From an uncultured Aeriscardovia sp. (GTDB taxonomy: Bacteria > Actinomycetota > Actinomycetes > Actinomycetales > Bifidobacteriaceae): a stretch of 64,000 bases of DNA. Numbering within the stretch: the stretch's first letter is position 1; each line of letters begins with the position of its first letter. The position numbers and the translations under genes are program-made. Positions 10,580-21,966 of this stretch are shown piece after piece. A model generated the notes under the pieces. It saw only the letters and a program-made list of their open reading frames with translations. It had not been told where the DNA came from and did no database searches. The stretch spans positions 620,001 to 684,000 of the forward strand of contig CAIFER010000001.1 of the NCBI GenBank assembly GCA_903789525.1. The letters run 5' to 3'.

Positions 10580-10610
10580 GGCTGCATGCGGTATCACTGC
10601 ACATGCAGCC
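10580..10610. other. Hairpin in the rpoB-rpoC spacer
   Basis: GGCTGCATG (10580-10588) and CATGCAGCC (10602-10610) form a perfect 9-base stem with a 13-base loop in the 109-base gap between the rpoB stop and the rpoC TTG start. No T-run follows, so it is not a classical terminator. It may be an RNA processing or stability element. Confidence 0.55.
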
Positions 10611-10622
10611 GGGATATACGCG

Positions 10623-13600
10623 TTACTCTTGCTTGTTCTGACCTACATCGTTAGGATCAACAGATCCAACGTTTCCGGTCAGAGAGCGGAAATTACCGAA
10701 GCTCCGCGGACGCTCATCGCGATCGTCAGAATCGCTGCGAGCTTCTGCTGCCGCGCGATCCGGACGCTCACCGATGTTGAAGCCAAGCTCGTGACGAGAA
10801 TCGCCCGCCTCATCGTCGGCTTCATCATCCATGTTGATCGGCTGGCCTTCCGCGTTGAGCACCTCAACGTTCAGAGCGAGAGACTGCATTTCCTTGAGCA
10901 AGACCTTGAAGGACTCAGGCGTTCCACCTTGCGGCAGATTCTCACCCTTGACGATAGCGCCGTAGACGCGGACACGGCCGTCAACATCATCGGACTTGAC
11001 AGTCATCATCTCATGCAGCGTATATGCAGCGCCATAACCTTCGAGGGCCCAGACCTCCATCTCGCCGAAACGCTGACCGCCGAACTGAGCTTTTCCGCCC
11101 AGCGGCTGTTGCGTAATCATCGAGTACGGGCCAGTTGCACGTGCATGAACCTTATCATCCACCAGATGATGGAGCTTCAGGATGTACATGATGCCCACAG
11201 AAATGCGCTTCGGGAATGGCTCACCAGTACGACCGTCGAACAGGCGTGCCTTACCATCGGCGTCCACCAAGCGCTGACCATCAGCATTTGGAAGCGTCGT
11301 CTTCAGCAAACCGGAGAGTGCATCTTCCTTCACGCCATCGAAGACCGGAGAGGTCACGAGCGTATGTGGCGAAGCCTTTTCAGCACCAGCTGGAATGTGC
11401 TTCTTCCACTCTGCCATTGTCTTGTCGATGTCAATGTTCCAGCCCTGCTGTGCGATCCAGCCAAGATGGAGCTCGAGCACCTGACCCAAGTTCATACGCG
11501 GCGGAACACCGAGCGGGTTGAAGAGCAGATCGATTGGCGTGCCATCTTCCATGAACGGCATATCCTCTTCAGGAAGAATGCGAGAAATCGTGCACTTGTT
11601 ACCGTGACGACCTGCTATCTTATCGCCGACCTTTATCTTGCGCTTCAGTGCCACGTAGACACGAATAATGCGGTTGACACCCGTTGGCAGCTCATCGCCG
11701 TCAGCCTCGGCATCTTCCTTCGTCTCCTCCTTGATGGAGATGACAGTGCCTTCTTCACCATGTGGCATACGCAGTGACGTATCGCGAACCTCACGGCTCT
11801 TCTCACCGAAGATTGCACGCAACAAGCGCTCTTCCGGCGTCAACTCGGTCTCACCCTTTGGCGTGACCTTGCCGACCAGAATATCGCCTGCCTCAACCTG
11901 AGCGCCGATACGAACGATACCGCGCTCATCCAAGTTCGCGACAGCTTCCTCAGAAACATTCGGAAGATCACGCGTGATCTCCTCAGCACCGAGCTTCGTG
12001 TCACGTGCATCCATTTCATATTCCTCAATATGAATGGATGAGAGCGTATCGTCCTTCACCAGACGCTGGCTGATCAGTGCAGCATCTTCGTAGTTGTAAC
12101 CGTTCCATGGCATGAATGCGACGAGCAGGTTACGACCGATCGAGAGCTCACCATTCTTGATAGCCGGTCCATCAGCGATCACCGAACCAGCATCCACACG
12201 ATCGCCTTGATTGACGATCGGCGTCTGGTTGTAGCACGTCGTCTGATTTGAGCGCTGGAACTTCGCGAGCTTATAGCTTGACTCGGTTCCATCGTCATTG
12301 GCCACGCGAATGATGTCTGCAGAAACATAGCTGACATGACCTGGCTTATCTGCGATGATGCAGTCACCAGAATCGTAAGCAGCACGCCACTCGGTGCCAG
12401 TTCCGACGAGCGGAGCCTCCGAACGAACGAGCGGAACTGCCTGACGCTGCTGATTCGCGCCCATGAGTGCACGGTGGCCCTCATCGTGATCCAGGAACGG
12501 AATCAGTGACGAGCCGACAGAGACCATCTGACGCGGCGAGACATCCATGTAGTCAACCTTGGAGACCGGGACATCATCTGCCTCTTCTTCAGCATCGCGG
12601 ACAAGCGCGGTATCCGTCAGGAAGTTGCCATTCTCATCGAGTTCCTGATTCGCCTGAGCAATGTAATGGTTGGCATCCTCATCAGCAGTCATGTAGACAA
12701 CATCATTCGTGACATGACCATTGATCACGCGACGATATGGCGTCTCGATAAAGCCGAATGGGTTGACGCGGGCGAAAGTAGCCAGCGAACCGATCAGGCC
12801 AATGTTGGCACCTTCTGGAGATTCGATCGGGCACATGCGTCCGTAGTGGGACGGGTGCACATCACGAACTTCGATCGATGCACGATCACGTGACAGACCA
12901 CCTGGGCCGAGAGCCGACAGACGACGCTTATTCGTCACGCCAGCAAGCGGGTTGTTCTGATCCATGAACTGCGACAGCTGAGATGTACCGAAGAACTCGC
13001 GAATCGTGGCAGCAACTGGACGAATGTTGAGCAAAGACTGCGGTGTAATCGATTCCGCGTCTTGCGTTGTCATGCGCTCACGCACCACACGCTCCATGCG
13101 GGACAGACCTGCACGAAGCTGATTCTGCACGAGCTCGCCCACCTGGCGAACACGACGATTACCGAAGTGATCAATATCATCTGTTTCGACACGCAGCGTA
13201 ATCGGCTTGCCGTCGCGGACACCCTGAATCGTCTTCTTGCCGTCATGCAGGGCAATCAGATACTTGAGCGTCGAGATGATATCTTCCTTGGTCAGTGAAC
13301 GATTCTTCGGATCAATTTCGAGACCGAGCTTGCGATTGATCTTGTAGCGACCAACGCGAGCGAGATCGTAACGGCGATCGTTGAAGTAGAAGCTCTCGAG
13401 CAGTGTGCGGCCGGCTTCAGGCGTCGCAGTGTCGCCTGGACGAATCTTGCGATAGACGTCCATGAGAGCGGCATCCTGATCGGCAACAGCTTCCTTGTCG
13501 ATCAGGTCAAGAACCATCGGATAGTCCTTGAACTCAGAGCGAATATCCTCCGGAGTCATACCGATCGCCTGCAAGAAGACGATCACGCTCGTCTTGCGGC

Positions 13601-14279
13601 GACGATCGATACGGACAGCCAAGTCGTCGCGCTTGCCAATCTCGAACTCGAGCCATGCACCACGGGACGGAATAATGCGCCCACCGTAGATGTACTTATC
13701 GCTCGTCTTATCGAGATCAGCCTCAAAGTATGCACCTGGAGAACGGACGAGCTGCGTGACAATCACGCGCTCAGAGCCTCCGATGATGAAGCTCGCATGT
13801 GGAGTCATGAGAGGGAAATCACCCATGAAGACAGTCTGAGACTTGATCTCGCCCGTCTCCATATTCGTGAACTCAGCATTCACATACAGCGGAGCAGAAT
13901 AGGTGTAACCCCGATCCTTGCACTCCTGCCACGTGTGACGCGGTTCTTCGAAATACGGGTCTGAAAATGCCAGCTCCATTGTGTCGGCAAAGTTCTTGAT
14001 CGGGGAAATCTCCTCGAACACCTCTGCCAATCCGCTGGTATGCAAAACGGTGAATGTACCGTTCTTCTTATCTTCCTCGACGCGCTTCTTCCACCGATCG
14101 TTTCCTACAAGCCAATCGAATGAATCGGTTTGAACGCCCAGAAGATACGGCAGCTTAATCGGCTCGCGAATTGACGCAAAACTGACACGATTTGGCGCCT
14201 TATGCAGCTTGATATCCTCCGGGTCAAAACGCGCGTAGGTTTTAGTAGTGCTTTGTGATGCAGCAGCCAAGTGAGTCAT
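10623..14279 (-). CDS. rpoB: DNA-directed RNA polymerase subunit beta
   Basis: Beta forms one pincer of RNA polymerase and the rifamycin pocket. The 1218-residue protein starts MTHLAAASQ and has the normal actinobacterial domain order: the rifampicin region with [15 protein letters not shown], the [18 protein letters not shown] fork segment, the catalytic-core lysines around [15 protein letters not shown], and the [20 protein letters not shown] motif near the end. At the position of E. coli His526 the protein has Asn (codon 12932-12930, residue about 450: VTNKRR rather than THKRR). The last 60 residues are acidic and disordered. It is downstream of ribF and upstream of rpoC; rplJ-rplL are not adjacent but lie 32 kb away. 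Confidence 0.98.
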   Translation of the reverse strand: MTHLAAASQSTTKTYARFDPEDIKLHKAPNRVSFASIREPIKLPYLLGVQTDSFDWLVGNDRWKKRVEEDKKNGTFTVLHTSGLAEVFEEISPIKNFADTMELAFSDPYFEEPRHTWQECKDRGYTYSAPLYVNAEFTNMETGEIKSQTVFMGDFPLMTPHASFIIGGSERVIVTQLVRSPGAYFEADLDKTSDKYIYGGRIIPSRGAWLEFEIGKRDDLAVRIDRRRKTSVIVFLQAIGMTPEDIRSEFKDYPMVLDLIDKEAVADQDAALMDVYRKIRPGDTATPEAGRTLLESFYFNDRRYDLARVGRYKINRKLGLEIDPKNRSLTKEDIISTLKYLIALHDGKKTIQGVRDGKPITLRVETDDIDHFGNRRVRQVGELVQNQLRAGLSRMERVVRERMTTQDAESITPQSLLNIRPVAATIREFFGTSQLSQFMDQNNPLAGVTNKRRLSALGPGGLSRDRASIEVRDVHPSHYGRMCPIESPEGANIGLIGSLATFARVNPFGFIETPYRRVINGHVTNDVVYMTADEDANHYIAQANQELDENGNFLTDTALVRDAEEEADDVPVSKVDYMDVSPRQMVSVGSSLIPFLDHDEGHRALMGANQQRQAVPLVRSEAPLVGTGTEWRAAYDSGDCIIADKPGHVSYVSADIIRVANDDGTESSYKLAKFQRSNQTTCYNQTPIVNQGDRVDAGSVIADGPAIKNGELSIGRNLLVAFMPWNGYNYEDAALISQRLVKDDTLSSIHIEEYEMDARDTKLGAEEITRDLPNVSEEAVANLDERGIVRIGAQVEAGDILVGKVTPKGETELTPEERLLRAIFGEKSREVRDTSLRMPHGEEGTVISIKEETKEDAEADGDELPTGVNRIIRVYVALKRKIKVGDKIAGRHGNKCTISRILPEEDMPFMEDGTPIDLLFNPLGVPPRMNLGQVLELHLGWIAQQGWNIDIDKTMAEWKKHIPAGAEKASPHTLVTSPVFDGVKEDALSGLLKTTLPNADGQRLVDADGKARLFDGRTGEPFPKRISVGIMYILKLHHLVDDKVHARATGPYSMITQQPLGGKAQFGGQRFGEMEVWALEGYGAAYTLHEMMTVKSDDVDGRVRVYGAIVKGENLPQGGTPESFKVLLKEMQSLALNVEVLNAEGQPINMDDEADDEAGDSRHELGFNIGERPDRAAAEARSDSDDRDERPRSFGNFRSLTGNVGSVDPNDVGQNKQE

Positions 14280-14359
14280 TCCTTATATTGTTCGTCACTC
14301 ATTGTTTCAAAGGCCAAGAGCATCCCGGAATTACAACAAGGCTCGTGCCCTGCTGATGG

Positions 14360-14430
14360 CCGCCATATGCCGATCCAGTATGCTCTTACTCGGCGCATGC
14401 CCGCCATATGACACGCCCACAAGCTGTCAA
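14360..14430 (-). promoter_or_regulatory. Upstream region of rpoB with TTGACA box and repeated CCGCCATATG
   Basis: A perfect -35 hexamer TTGACA is read on the minus strand at 14430-14425, but the nearest -10-like element (CATATG) has a spacing of only about 14 bases, so the promoter call is weak. The 10-mer CCGCCATATG occurs twice (14360-14369 and 14401-14410), 41 bases apart, which may mark a binding site. The rest of the 282-base gap between rpoB and ribF shows nothing I recognise. Confidence 0.3.
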
Positions 14431-14537
14431 CAGAGTATCACATCACAAAGATGAACGCAAGTTCACTCTCACTGATTGCGACCCACAATGATCTCGATAT
14501 GCGCCACACCGCTGTTCACTCGTAACAGATGACATGA

Positions 14538-14564
14538 ACGTTACTGACGTTACTGACGTTACTA
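14538..14564. repeat. Three tandem 9-base repeats at the ribF stop codon
   Basis: The unit ACGTTACTG occurs three times in a row (14538-14546, 14547-14555, 14556-14564; the last ends in A instead of G). The final unit contains the ribF stop codon, read TAG on the minus strand. Gain or loss of a unit would leave RibF unchanged. Confidence 0.8.
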
Positions 14565-15773
14565 GTGTTGCTGGCCATACTGGGTGCCAGTCAACGAATC
14601 CGTCCAGCCGTGAGCGTCAGCTTGCTCACACTCATGCACCATCTGGCGCATGTATGCGATCAACTCGTCTGTGGACGTAAAAGCGTGCATCCCACCGACA
14701 CGCCCAGAGAACTCGAACCGCATACGATGGCCGTACAGGTCTAGATCATTTCCCGCATTGATAGCGTATGCTTCGACGATCCGATGTTGGCCATTGAACG
14801 TCGGCTTCGACCCGACTGAGATTGCAGCAGGCCAACGGCGGACGATATGAGTCGGCGTGTAGTCGTGACCGCCGACAGCTGAGGTGGCTGGTGTCAAAGC
14901 AAAATCAGTCACTTTACAGTGCGCATCATCCTCAGGTCCTTCGTCAGCTATCCAACCCGCATACACGCCATCGGCAGGAATCACTCCGCTCACAGCAGAT
15001 CTCAGATTGGCCGTCGGATAACCGAGCTTTCTCCCCTGTTCGTCACCGTGAACGATTTCGCCTTCCAACGTATACGGGTGACCAAGGATCTCGTGCGCTT
15101 GATCCGTCTGCCCTGCCATGACGAGCGAACGCACATGTGAGGAACTCCACGCGCGAACTTTGCGCTCTTTCCCTGTGCCATCCAACGGCGCAATATTCAC
15201 CCAACCTGGACCGTGGTCATCGACGACATCAACTTGGAAAAACCGGAACGCTTCAGCAATTCGCGTGATCGCTGCAGCAGTCCCTTTCCGGCCACGCCCG
15301 ATCGCTGCACCTTTGCCGAGAACGAACGTGTGCAATCCAAGAGTGTGTGATGGCTGTGGAGTCAGTTCGAGACGCTGGCTAATGAGCTGACCCAAAAAAG
15401 TCGTGAAACTCAGCTGAGAAAAAGCCATCGTGTATCGCACGACAAGAGTGATGTCGATGCCAGCCTCAGCAATGTAATCCAAGCGTTCACGCAATGAAGA
15501 CAGCACCCACGGATCGCGGTCAGTGCTCGCAGGATCATGACCATGATGAGTGTGCGCCCACTGGTGAACAAATCCCGGACGTGGATCAAAGAGGATAACA
15601 ACAGAACGGGCAGAATAACAGCGAGCAAGATCAACAGTTCGCTTCAGCAATGCTTGATGACCGCGGTGGACGCCATCAAACGTTCCAACCGTCACAATCG
15701 AGCGCACAGACGAATCCAATCGCGGCCATGCAACGATTCCAGAAGCATCAGGAGAGCAATAGGCAACCTTCAT
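14562..15773 (-). CDS. ribF: Bifunctional riboflavin kinase / FAD synthetase
   Basis: Converts riboflavin to FMN and then to FAD. The N-terminal adenylyltransferase domain has GTFDGVHRGHQ (HxGH-type) near residue 30 and an ISSTR-like region read as WSSSHVRSLV; the C-terminal kinase domain has GRKLGYPTANL, the PTAN motif that binds ATP and metal, and the FNGQ/VEAY segment. I chose the ATG at 15773 (403 residues) because GGTGG lies a few bases before it; an in-frame ATG at 15785 would add MGGK. At about 400 residues it is longer than most RibF proteins because of loops in both domains. It closes the nusA-infB-rbfA-truB-ribF cluster. Confidence 0.93.
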   Translation of the reverse strand: MKVAYCSPDASGIVAWPRLDSSVRSIVTVGTFDGVHRGHQALLKRTVDLARCYSARSVVILFDPRPGFVHQWAHTHHGHDPASTDRDPWVLSSLRERLDYIAEAGIDITLVVRYTMAFSQLSFTTFLGQLISQRLELTPQPSHTLGLHTFVLGKGAAIGRGRKGTAAAITRIAEAFRFFQVDVVDDHGPGWVNIAPLDGTGKERKVRAWSSSHVRSLVMAGQTDQAHEILGHPYTLEGEIVHGDEQGRKLGYPTANLRSAVSGVIPADGVYAGWIADEGPEDDAHCKVTDFALTPATSAVGGHDYTPTHIVRRWPAAISVGSKPTFNGQHRIVEAYAINAGNDLDLYGHRMRFEFSGRVGGMHAFTSTDELIAYMRQMVHECEQADAHGWTDSLTGTQYGQQH

Positions 15774-15840
15774 TTTTCCACCCATCTGAGAGCATGCAAC
15801 GTCACTTGAGAGAATACGACACGGAGCCGATCGATCGCGT

Positions 15841-17040
15841 TCAGCGCAGTAAGCCTTCTGTTTTCATTTGCGGGATTAGAACGGTGCGCGGCTGGAATAT
15901 GAGGTGTCCCTCATCACGCGCGGACTCATCGTGTAGCGGCTGAATGATGCCTTTAGCGACTACAGTCGATCCAGCTAGAGCGACGATACTTGTATTCTCC
16001 GGCTTTCTCGGCTTTGCATTTCCCTGCTGTGAGTTTCCCTGTTCACGAGACCCGTGAGATAAGCGATGATATGCATTGGCATCAACGGTGATTTTTCGAC
16101 CAAACGACACATCTATAGCTTGTCCGTCTGTCAGAGAGATCCATGGCAACGAGTGCCGAACGACATCTGCTGCCGGCACAATAGCCTTCGCAATCTGCTG
16201 AGGATTAATCCATACAGTTTGGCGCGTGTGCTGCACTCCCCTTTTGTCTCGATACGTTTTTTCGCGTGTACTAACCGCGAGCGCATCCGCAACACGAAAC
16301 TGCCCAATCGATGTACGCCGCAACTGCGTGATATACCCACCGACGTGCAGCAATTGTCCGAGATCTCTCGCTAGCGAACGGATATATGTGCCGGCTGAGC
16401 ATGTAATCTCTGCGTTCAGATCGCACACAACTGCATCAGCGCTCACATGATTGTGCGGATTGGCCGACTGCTTGAGCTCCTCATTGACCTGCTGAGCAGT
16501 GAGCGCGTGAACATCTGAAATACGAAACGAATAAATGGTGACAGAACGTGCCGAAAGAGTCACCTTTTCCCCTTGCCGCGCCAAATCGTATGCGTGCTGC
16601 CCATGAATGCGAACTGCCGAATACGTGCTGGGAACTTGCTGAATGGAACCAGTCAAATGATCACGAATCGCGTCAACAATGAGGTGCGGCTGGGCAACAA
16701 GCTGTTTTAGACGAGCTGTGATGGCTGGAGGTTGCTCTGATTGAACGAAATCACCTTCCGAATCATCAGTCGATGTGGAAGCGCCAAGCCGAATCGTTGC
16801 ACGATACGTCTTCTTTTCGCCAGTCAAATCAGGCAAAAGATGTGTGAGCGAACCGTAGCCAAGAAGAAGGAGCCCCGACGCCAATGGATCCAATGTGCCG
16901 GCATGTCCAACGCGTCGCGTTTTCAGGGCACCGCGGGCAGCCGCTACAACGTCAAAACTGCTGACCTCGATGGGCTTGTCGATCAGACAAAAACCAGCAT
17001 CAGGAATCAGCAGTTTCGATTCTGACTGTACAGATGTCAT
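15841..17040 (-). CDS. truB: tRNA pseudouridine-55 synthase TruB
   Basis: Makes pseudouridine 55 in the T loop of tRNAs. The 399-residue protein has the catalytic region GHAGTLDPLASGLLLLG with its aspartate near residue 50, the KTYRATIRLG strand and the TYIRSLARDLG motif. The conserved core ends earlier than the protein: a C-terminal region of roughly 100 residues includes low-complexity GNSQQGNAKPRKPENT and a VALAG...GIIQP segment that resembles a small PUA-like end domain, making it longer than the usual 300 or so. It starts 9 bases after rbfA. Confidence 0.95.
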   Translation of the reverse strand: MTSVQSESKLLIPDAGFCLIDKPIEVSSFDVVAAARGALKTRRVGHAGTLDPLASGLLLLGYGSLTHLLPDLTGEKKTYRATIRLGASTSTDDSEGDFVQSEQPPAITARLKQLVAQPHLIVDAIRDHLTGSIQQVPSTYSAVRIHGQHAYDLARQGEKVTLSARSVTIYSFRISDVHALTAQQVNEELKQSANPHNHVSADAVVCDLNAEITCSAGTYIRSLARDLGQLLHVGGYITQLRRTSIGQFRVADALAVSTREKTYRDKRGVQHTRQTVWINPQQIAKAIVPAADVVRHSLPWISLTDGQAIDVSFGRKITVDANAYHRLSHGSREQGNSQQGNAKPRKPENTSIVALAGSTVVAKGIIQPLHDESARDEGHLIFQPRTVLIPQMKTEGLLR

Positions 17041-17049
17041 AGGCGATAA

Positions 17050-17574
17050 TCAGTTCTCGTCCTGCTCGGTGAAGGTAGCAGGATTACTCTCATCAGTACC
17101 ATCGTCATCAGCACTGGTGTCAGCAACACTGATGTCAGTCTCGTCGTCATCATGACGATACGGATCTGAGTCGCCGGCATACGCCTTCCCCTGGCGTTCG
17201 CGATCTAGCTGCGCATCACGCTGACGAGCTTGATCCAGTGCTTCGTCGATCTCGTGTGCCTGCTGCGGAACTTCGTCGTAGACGAATTCGAGAACTGGTG
17301 TTAGGCGAAGACCAGCAACACGGCCGACATGCGAGCGCAAACGACCTTTTGCTTGCTCCAGTGCACGAGCTGCACGTTGTCTTTCACCTCGCTCTTTACC
17401 GGGCTGACCGAGTTGCGTCCAGAAAATGCGGGCGTTTTGCAAATCTCCCGTCACACGCACTTCTGTGATAGTGACGTCTTTCAGGCGTGGGTCGTGCAGA
17501 GACCGTTCGAGGTCCCCCGCGACCACACGCAGAATGAGTTTGCTCAGTCGAGCAGAGCGAACGCTGGCAGGCAT
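17050..17574 (-). CDS. rbfA: Ribosome-binding factor A
   Basis: RbfA is a KH-like protein needed for late maturation of the 30S subunit and cold adaptation. The core (about residues 1-125) shows RLSKLILRVVAGDLERSLHDPRL and the strand VTITEVRVTGDLQNARIFW. The last 45 residues are acidic and disordered. The ATG at 17574 has AAAGGAG eight bases upstream and begins right after the infB stop; a GTG two codons earlier overlaps infB by four bases but is too close to the ribosome site. Total 174 residues. Confidence 0.95.
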   Translation of the reverse strand: MPASVRSARLSKLILRVVAGDLERSLHDPRLKDVTITEVRVTGDLQNARIFWTQLGQPGKERGERQRAARALEQAKGRLRSHVGRVAGLRLTPVLEFVYDEVPQQAHEIDEALDQARQRDAQLDRERQGKAYAGDSDPYRHDDDETDISVADTSADDDGTDESNPATFTEQDEN

Positions 17575-17576
17575 GC

Positions 17577-20489
17577 TCACTTCTCCTTTGCCACAGAATC
17601 AGCAGAAGTGGAAGCGGCCGTTGAAGCTGGATTGGACTGATCGTTCTTATCCTTCTTGGCCTTCTGCTCAGCCTCGACCTTGGCCTTCTCGCTGGCAACA
17701 ACTTGTGCCTTCGGAATCTCGCGCTTCTCGTACGTCTCGATGACATCACCAATCTGGATATCGTTGAACGAGCCAAGATTGATGCCTGCCTCGAAGCCTT
17801 GCTTGACCGAGGTGACATCGTCCTTGAAGCGACGCAACGATGTAATCGTCAAGTTGTTGACTGTGACAACGCCCTTGCGGGTGATGCGAGCCTTCGTTCC
17901 GCGCTTGACGACGCCATCCTGGACCATAACACCAGCAATATTGCCAAACTTGGAAGAACGGAAGATCTGTCGAATCTCGGAATGAGACGTCGTGACCTCT
18001 TCGTACTCCGGCTTGAGCATGCCTTCCATGGACTCAGTGATCTCTTGGACGGCCTGGTAAATGACGGTGTAGAACTTGATCTCCACGCCCTCACGCTCAG
18101 CCAACTGCTGCACGTTCCTGTTCGGACGCACGTTGAAGCCAATAATGACAGCCTTGTCGACTGCTGCCAGATTGACATCGTTTTGCGAAATAGCGCCGAC
18201 ACCACGGTGAATGACGTTGATGCCGACCTGATCGGAGACCTTGATCTTCATCAACTCATCTTCAAGAGCTTCAACAGAGCCAGATGCATCGCCCTTAATA
18301 ACGAGGTTGAGCATATCAACCTCAGAGCGCTTGAACTGCTCGCGCAGACTCTCGAGCGAGACGACCTTATGACGCTTCGCCTGCTGCGCCGCACGATGGA
18401 CAGCCTCACGCTTCTCAGCAATCTGACGAGCAGAACGATCATCCGGTGCGACCAAGAACAGATCACCCGCAGACGGAACTGACGTCAAGCCGAGAACCTG
18501 CACTGGCGTCGATGGCGTTGCTTGAGTGAGCTGATGACCATTCTCATCGAGCATTGCACGGACGCGGCCATAAGCAGTACCGACAACAATCGGGTCACCG
18601 ACATGCAGCGTGCCTTCCTGCACGATGATGTTCGCCACAGCGCCACGACCCTTATCAAGACGGGCTTCAATCGTGGCACCGCGTGCCGGCATATCGTAAT
18701 CAGCATGCAAATCCAAGGACGCATCGGCTGTCAGAAGAATATCTTCCAACAACTTATCCACGTTCGTGCCCATCTTTGCAGAGATATCAACGAACATGGT
18801 GTCACCACCGTATTCCTCTGGGACGAGACCAAACTGCATGAGCTGGTTACGCACCTTCTGAGGATCAGCATTCGGCAAATCAATCTTGTTGACTGCAACG
18901 ACGATCGGCACCTTTGCTGCCTTTGCATGATTCAATGCCTCAATCGTCTGTGGCATCACGCCATCATCAGCTGCGACAACAAGGACCACAATATCAGTGA
19001 TCTCAGCGCCACGAGCACGCATAGCTGTGAATGCCTCATGGCCTGGCGTATCGAGGAAGGTGATCTTCCTCTTCTCGCCATTGAGGTTGACATTCACCAT
19101 GTATGCGCCGATACGCTGCGTAATGCCGCCCGCCTCATGTGCAGAGACGTTCGTCTTACGAATCGTATCGAGCAAACGCGTCTTGCCGTGGTCGACATGG
19201 CCCATGACCGTGACAACCGGCGGACGGGTAATAAGATGCGCTGACTTTTCTTTCTTCTTTTCCTGATCGAGATTGATGTCGAACTGCTGCAGAATCTCCT
19301 TGTCCTCTTCCTCAGAGGAGACAATCTTGATCTTGTAGCCGATCTCATCGCCCAGGATCTCGAACGTGTCTTCATCCAGCGACTGATTAGCCGTAGCCAT
19401 CTGGCCCAAATGGAAGAGCACAGTGACAAGTGCTGCTGGATCGACACCAATACGGTCGCCGAGATCAGCCAGCGTTGCACCTTGGCGCAGACGAATTTCC
19501 TTGCCGTTGCCATTCGGAATCCTTACGCCACCAATACGTGGCGCATGCATTTCCTCCTGGTACTCTTCACGCCTCTCGCGCTGATTCTTACGCGCACGCG
19601 ATGAACGGCTTCCCTGATGACCGAATGCGCCACCCGTACCGCGACCACCGCCGCGACGGAAACCGCCGGAGAATCCTGAACGACCTCCACGACCACGGCC
19701 AGAGCGACCTGAACGAGAAGAATTCGCTTCTTCGCCGGAATGGCCCCACCGACGTTCGAGCGATTCACGCAAATTACGATTCTTATTCCCTGCTCCGCCG
19801 CGAGCAAACCGACCACGGCCGCCACCTCGACGTGCTGGGCCTTCACCACCGCGAGCACGGAACGCATGCGGACGCGGAATATCTGCTGGCGTTGGCACAT
19901 GCATTCCTTGGTGAACAGTGAATGGATTGTTCCCTGGACGCGGACCCGAACGATGACCGAGATGCGGAGCTTGCGGACGAGGCGTACGCTCTGAGCGACG
20001 ACCGTCAAAGCGCCCACGCGACTCTGAACGCCCTTCGTAACGTGAAGAACGAGAGCGAGAACCGTATCTACCGCCACGTGCCTCGTGACGACGACGATCC
20101 TCTTCCTCCTCGCGACGTACCGTTCCAGGCGTCACGCTCGGATGAGGCCCCATCGTGGCAGGTGAAATTGCTGGAGAAGCCGGGCGTGGTGCAGATGGCG
20201 ATGGCGTATGTTCACTGCGCACATTCTGCTCACGACTGTTCCGAGATGGTGCAGGACGTGGATGTGCCGCTGGGCGTGCTGTCCGCGCATGCGATTGCAC
20301 AGAACTTTTTGCTGACTTCTTTTGAGTACTTGTTGAAGAAAATGCCGACTGAAGACGCCTGACAACTGGTGCCTCGACGGTGGAAGATGCTGATTTAACG
20401 AATTCACCCATGTCCTTGAGTTTTGCAAGGACTGTTTTACTGCTGACGCCGAATTGCTTCGCCAACTCGTATACGCGTGCTCTTGGCAC
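17577..20489 (-). CDS. infB: Translation initiation factor IF-2
   Basis: IF-2 is the GTPase that places fMet-tRNA in the P site and joins the subunits. The 970-residue protein has the N-terminal helical domain ([20 protein letters not shown]), then a basic, disordered stretch of about 250 residues (60-310) rich in R, G and S with many RGG and GGR units, then the G domain ([24 protein letters not shown]) and domains II-IV ending in the conserved [17 protein letters not shown] region. A short S/A-rich tail follows. The downstream gene rbfA starts at its stop. Confidence 0.97.
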   Translation of the reverse strand: MPRARVYELAKQFGVSSKTVLAKLKDMGEFVKSASSTVEAPVVRRLQSAFSSTSTQKKSAKSSVQSHARTARPAAHPRPAPSRNSREQNVRSEHTPSPSAPRPASPAISPATMGPHPSVTPGTVRREEEEDRRRHEARGGRYGSRSRSSRYEGRSESRGRFDGRRSERTPRPQAPHLGHRSGPRPGNNPFTVHQGMHVPTPADIPRPHAFRARGGEGPARRGGGRGRFARGGAGNKNRNLRESLERRWGHSGEEANSSRSGRSGRGRGGRSGFSGGFRRGGGRGTGGAFGHQGSRSSRARKNQRERREEYQEEMHAPRIGGVRIPNGNGKEIRLRQGATLADLGDRIGVDPAALVTVLFHLGQMATANQSLDEDTFEILGDEIGYKIKIVSSEEEDKEILQQFDINLDQEKKKEKSAHLITRPPVVTVMGHVDHGKTRLLDTIRKTNVSAHEAGGITQRIGAYMVNVNLNGEKRKITFLDTPGHEAFTAMRARGAEITDIVVLVVAADDGVMPQTIEALNHAKAAKVPIVVAVNKIDLPNADPQKVRNQLMQFGLVPEEYGGDTMFVDISAKMGTNVDKLLEDILLTADASLDLHADYDMPARGATIEARLDKGRGAVANIIVQEGTLHVGDPIVVGTAYGRVRAMLDENGHQLTQATPSTPVQVLGLTSVPSAGDLFLVAPDDRSARQIAEKREAVHRAAQQAKRHKVVSLESLREQFKRSEVDMLNLVIKGDASGSVEALEDELMKIKVSDQVGINVIHRGVGAISQNDVNLAAVDKAVIIGFNVRPNRNVQQLAEREGVEIKFYTVIYQAVQEITESMEGMLKPEYEEVTTSHSEIRQIFRSSKFGNIAGVMVQDGVVKRGTKARITRKGVVTVNNLTITSLRRFKDDVTSVKQGFEAGINLGSFNDIQIGDVIETYEKREIPKAQVVASEKAKVEAEQKAKKDKNDQSNPASTAASTSADSVAKEK

Positions 20490-20682
20490 TCAATACCCCG
20501 TTTCCGAGCCGCACCGAGCTGGCGCAGCTCACTATATTGTGTCTGTATTCACACTGACATGCTGTGGTACGAAACGTACGCGTTTCATAGTGTGACCATG
20601 ACTATCAAACCTCATCTTTCGATGCGGACTGCGATAAACCTAGCAGAAGTTTAGCGCAAGACGTGTTCAACGATCGTTTTCT

Positions 20683-21774
20683 TCACTCTCGGCCATGCGC
20701 GTGAGCTTCTTCGCTGAAATGCCGCTCGCCTTCCTCCTGCTGAGCCTCTCCACGCTGTGCTGCTGCGTCACGCGCTTCTGTGGACTCAATACCGATCTTC
20801 CAACCGGTCAGCTTTGCCGCCAGACGAGCGTTCTGCCCTTCTTTTCCGATTGCAAGTGACAGTTGAGACTCAGGGACAAACGCCACGGCTGTCTTATTCT
20901 TTTCACTGACGACAGCAACAGAATCGACTTGCGCTGGTGACAGTGCAGCTTGGACGAACTTTGCTGGATCCTTTGACCAATCCACAATATCGATCTTTTC
21001 GTTATTGAGATTAGCCATGACAGCTCGCACACGTTGACCAGCAGGTCCGATCAGCGCACCCTTTGGATTGACACCGTTCGCATTTGCTCGGACAGCAACC
21101 TTCGAACGAGCTCCGGCTTCACGTGCGATCGCCATGATAGACACGGATCCAGAAACAAGCTCCGGAACCTCGCGCTCAAAGAGACGGCGCACGAGATCTG
21201 GATGAGAACGAGAAACGATGATCTCCGGTCCGCGCAATCCTCTGTTCACCGAGACGACGTAGACACGGATACGGTCGCCATGATGATACGTTTCGCCCGG
21301 CACCTGTTCTCGCCGTGGAAGAAGTGCTTCGACATCCCCGACACGCACATGGACGTTGTACGGATCGTCTTCATCTTGCTGAATGATTCCAGAAATTAAC
21401 TTGCCACGTTGACCTGTAAACGCACCAAAAACGCGCTCGTCATCCGCTTGACGGAACAGCTGTGCGATCACTTGGCGCGCGGTCATTGCGGCTTGACGGT
21501 CAAAATTCCGAGGGGTGTCATCAAACTCGTCACCCCACTGCGGCTCCGGGTGTGGATTATCTGCTGTGGGCGTCACTGGAATCGGCTTCCGTGCCCAAAT
21601 CGTGATCGTGCCTGCACGAGAATCCAGTTCCACGCGTGCGTGCGATGATGCCCCAGGAGTCTTCATGTATGCAAGACGAAGCGCTTCTTTCAGGGCGGCA
21701 TCAAGAGTTTCGGCATCGATTCCCTGCTGCTGCGCAAGTTCATGAATGTCATCAAGATCAAGCTGCATGCTCAT
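20683..21774 (-). CDS. nusA: Transcription termination/antitermination factor NusA
   Basis: NusA binds RNA polymerase and nascent RNA to modulate pausing, termination and antitermination. The 363-residue protein has the N-terminal polymerase-binding domain, an S1 domain (about 115-190, with GKLISGIIQQDE), and two KH domains holding PKGALIGPAGQRVRAV and LSLAIGKEGQNARLAAKLTGW. The C-terminal acidic repeats of E. coli NusA are absent, as in other actinobacteria. The ATG at 21774 has GGAG ten bases upstream. No rimP gene precedes it (a divergent lipoprotein gene does), and the 193-base gap to infB is too short for a normal ylxR gene. Confidence 0.96.
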   Translation of the reverse strand: MSMQLDLDDIHELAQQQGIDAETLDAALKEALRLAYMKTPGASSHARVELDSRAGTITIWARKPIPVTPTADNPHPEPQWGDEFDDTPRNFDRQAAMTARQVIAQLFRQADDERVFGAFTGQRGKLISGIIQQDEDDPYNVHVRVGDVEALLPRREQVPGETYHHGDRIRVYVVSVNRGLRGPEIIVSRSHPDLVRRLFEREVPELVSGSVSIMAIAREAGARSKVAVRANANGVNPKGALIGPAGQRVRAVMANLNNEKIDIVDWSKDPAKFVQAALSPAQVDSVAVVSEKNKTAVAFVPESQLSLAIGKEGQNARLAAKLTGWKIGIESTEARDAAAQRGEAQQEEGERHFSEEAHAHGRE

Positions 21775-21966
21775 GGTGTCAATTCTCCATCCGTGTTCAA
21801 TTTTAATTTTCAGTCATCACCATTGTGCGCATGATGACGCCTCCGGCACACGAGAAAACGAAAAGATGCGTAAACACACTCGCGCTACCTCTCGTTCTTC
21901 TCACGTCTGAGCAAACCATTATTGTACTGATTTGTAGCGACACGCAGCACGAGGAAAAGGCAAGAA

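Noticed and set aside
10629-11777. Long plus-strand open frame opposite rpoB
   Set aside because: Shadow of rpoB codon usage; composition rich in H, R and L without a domain.
19430-20362. Plus-strand open frames opposite the R/G-rich part of infB
   Set aside because: Repetitive codons of the low-complexity region keep several frames open; no independent gene support.
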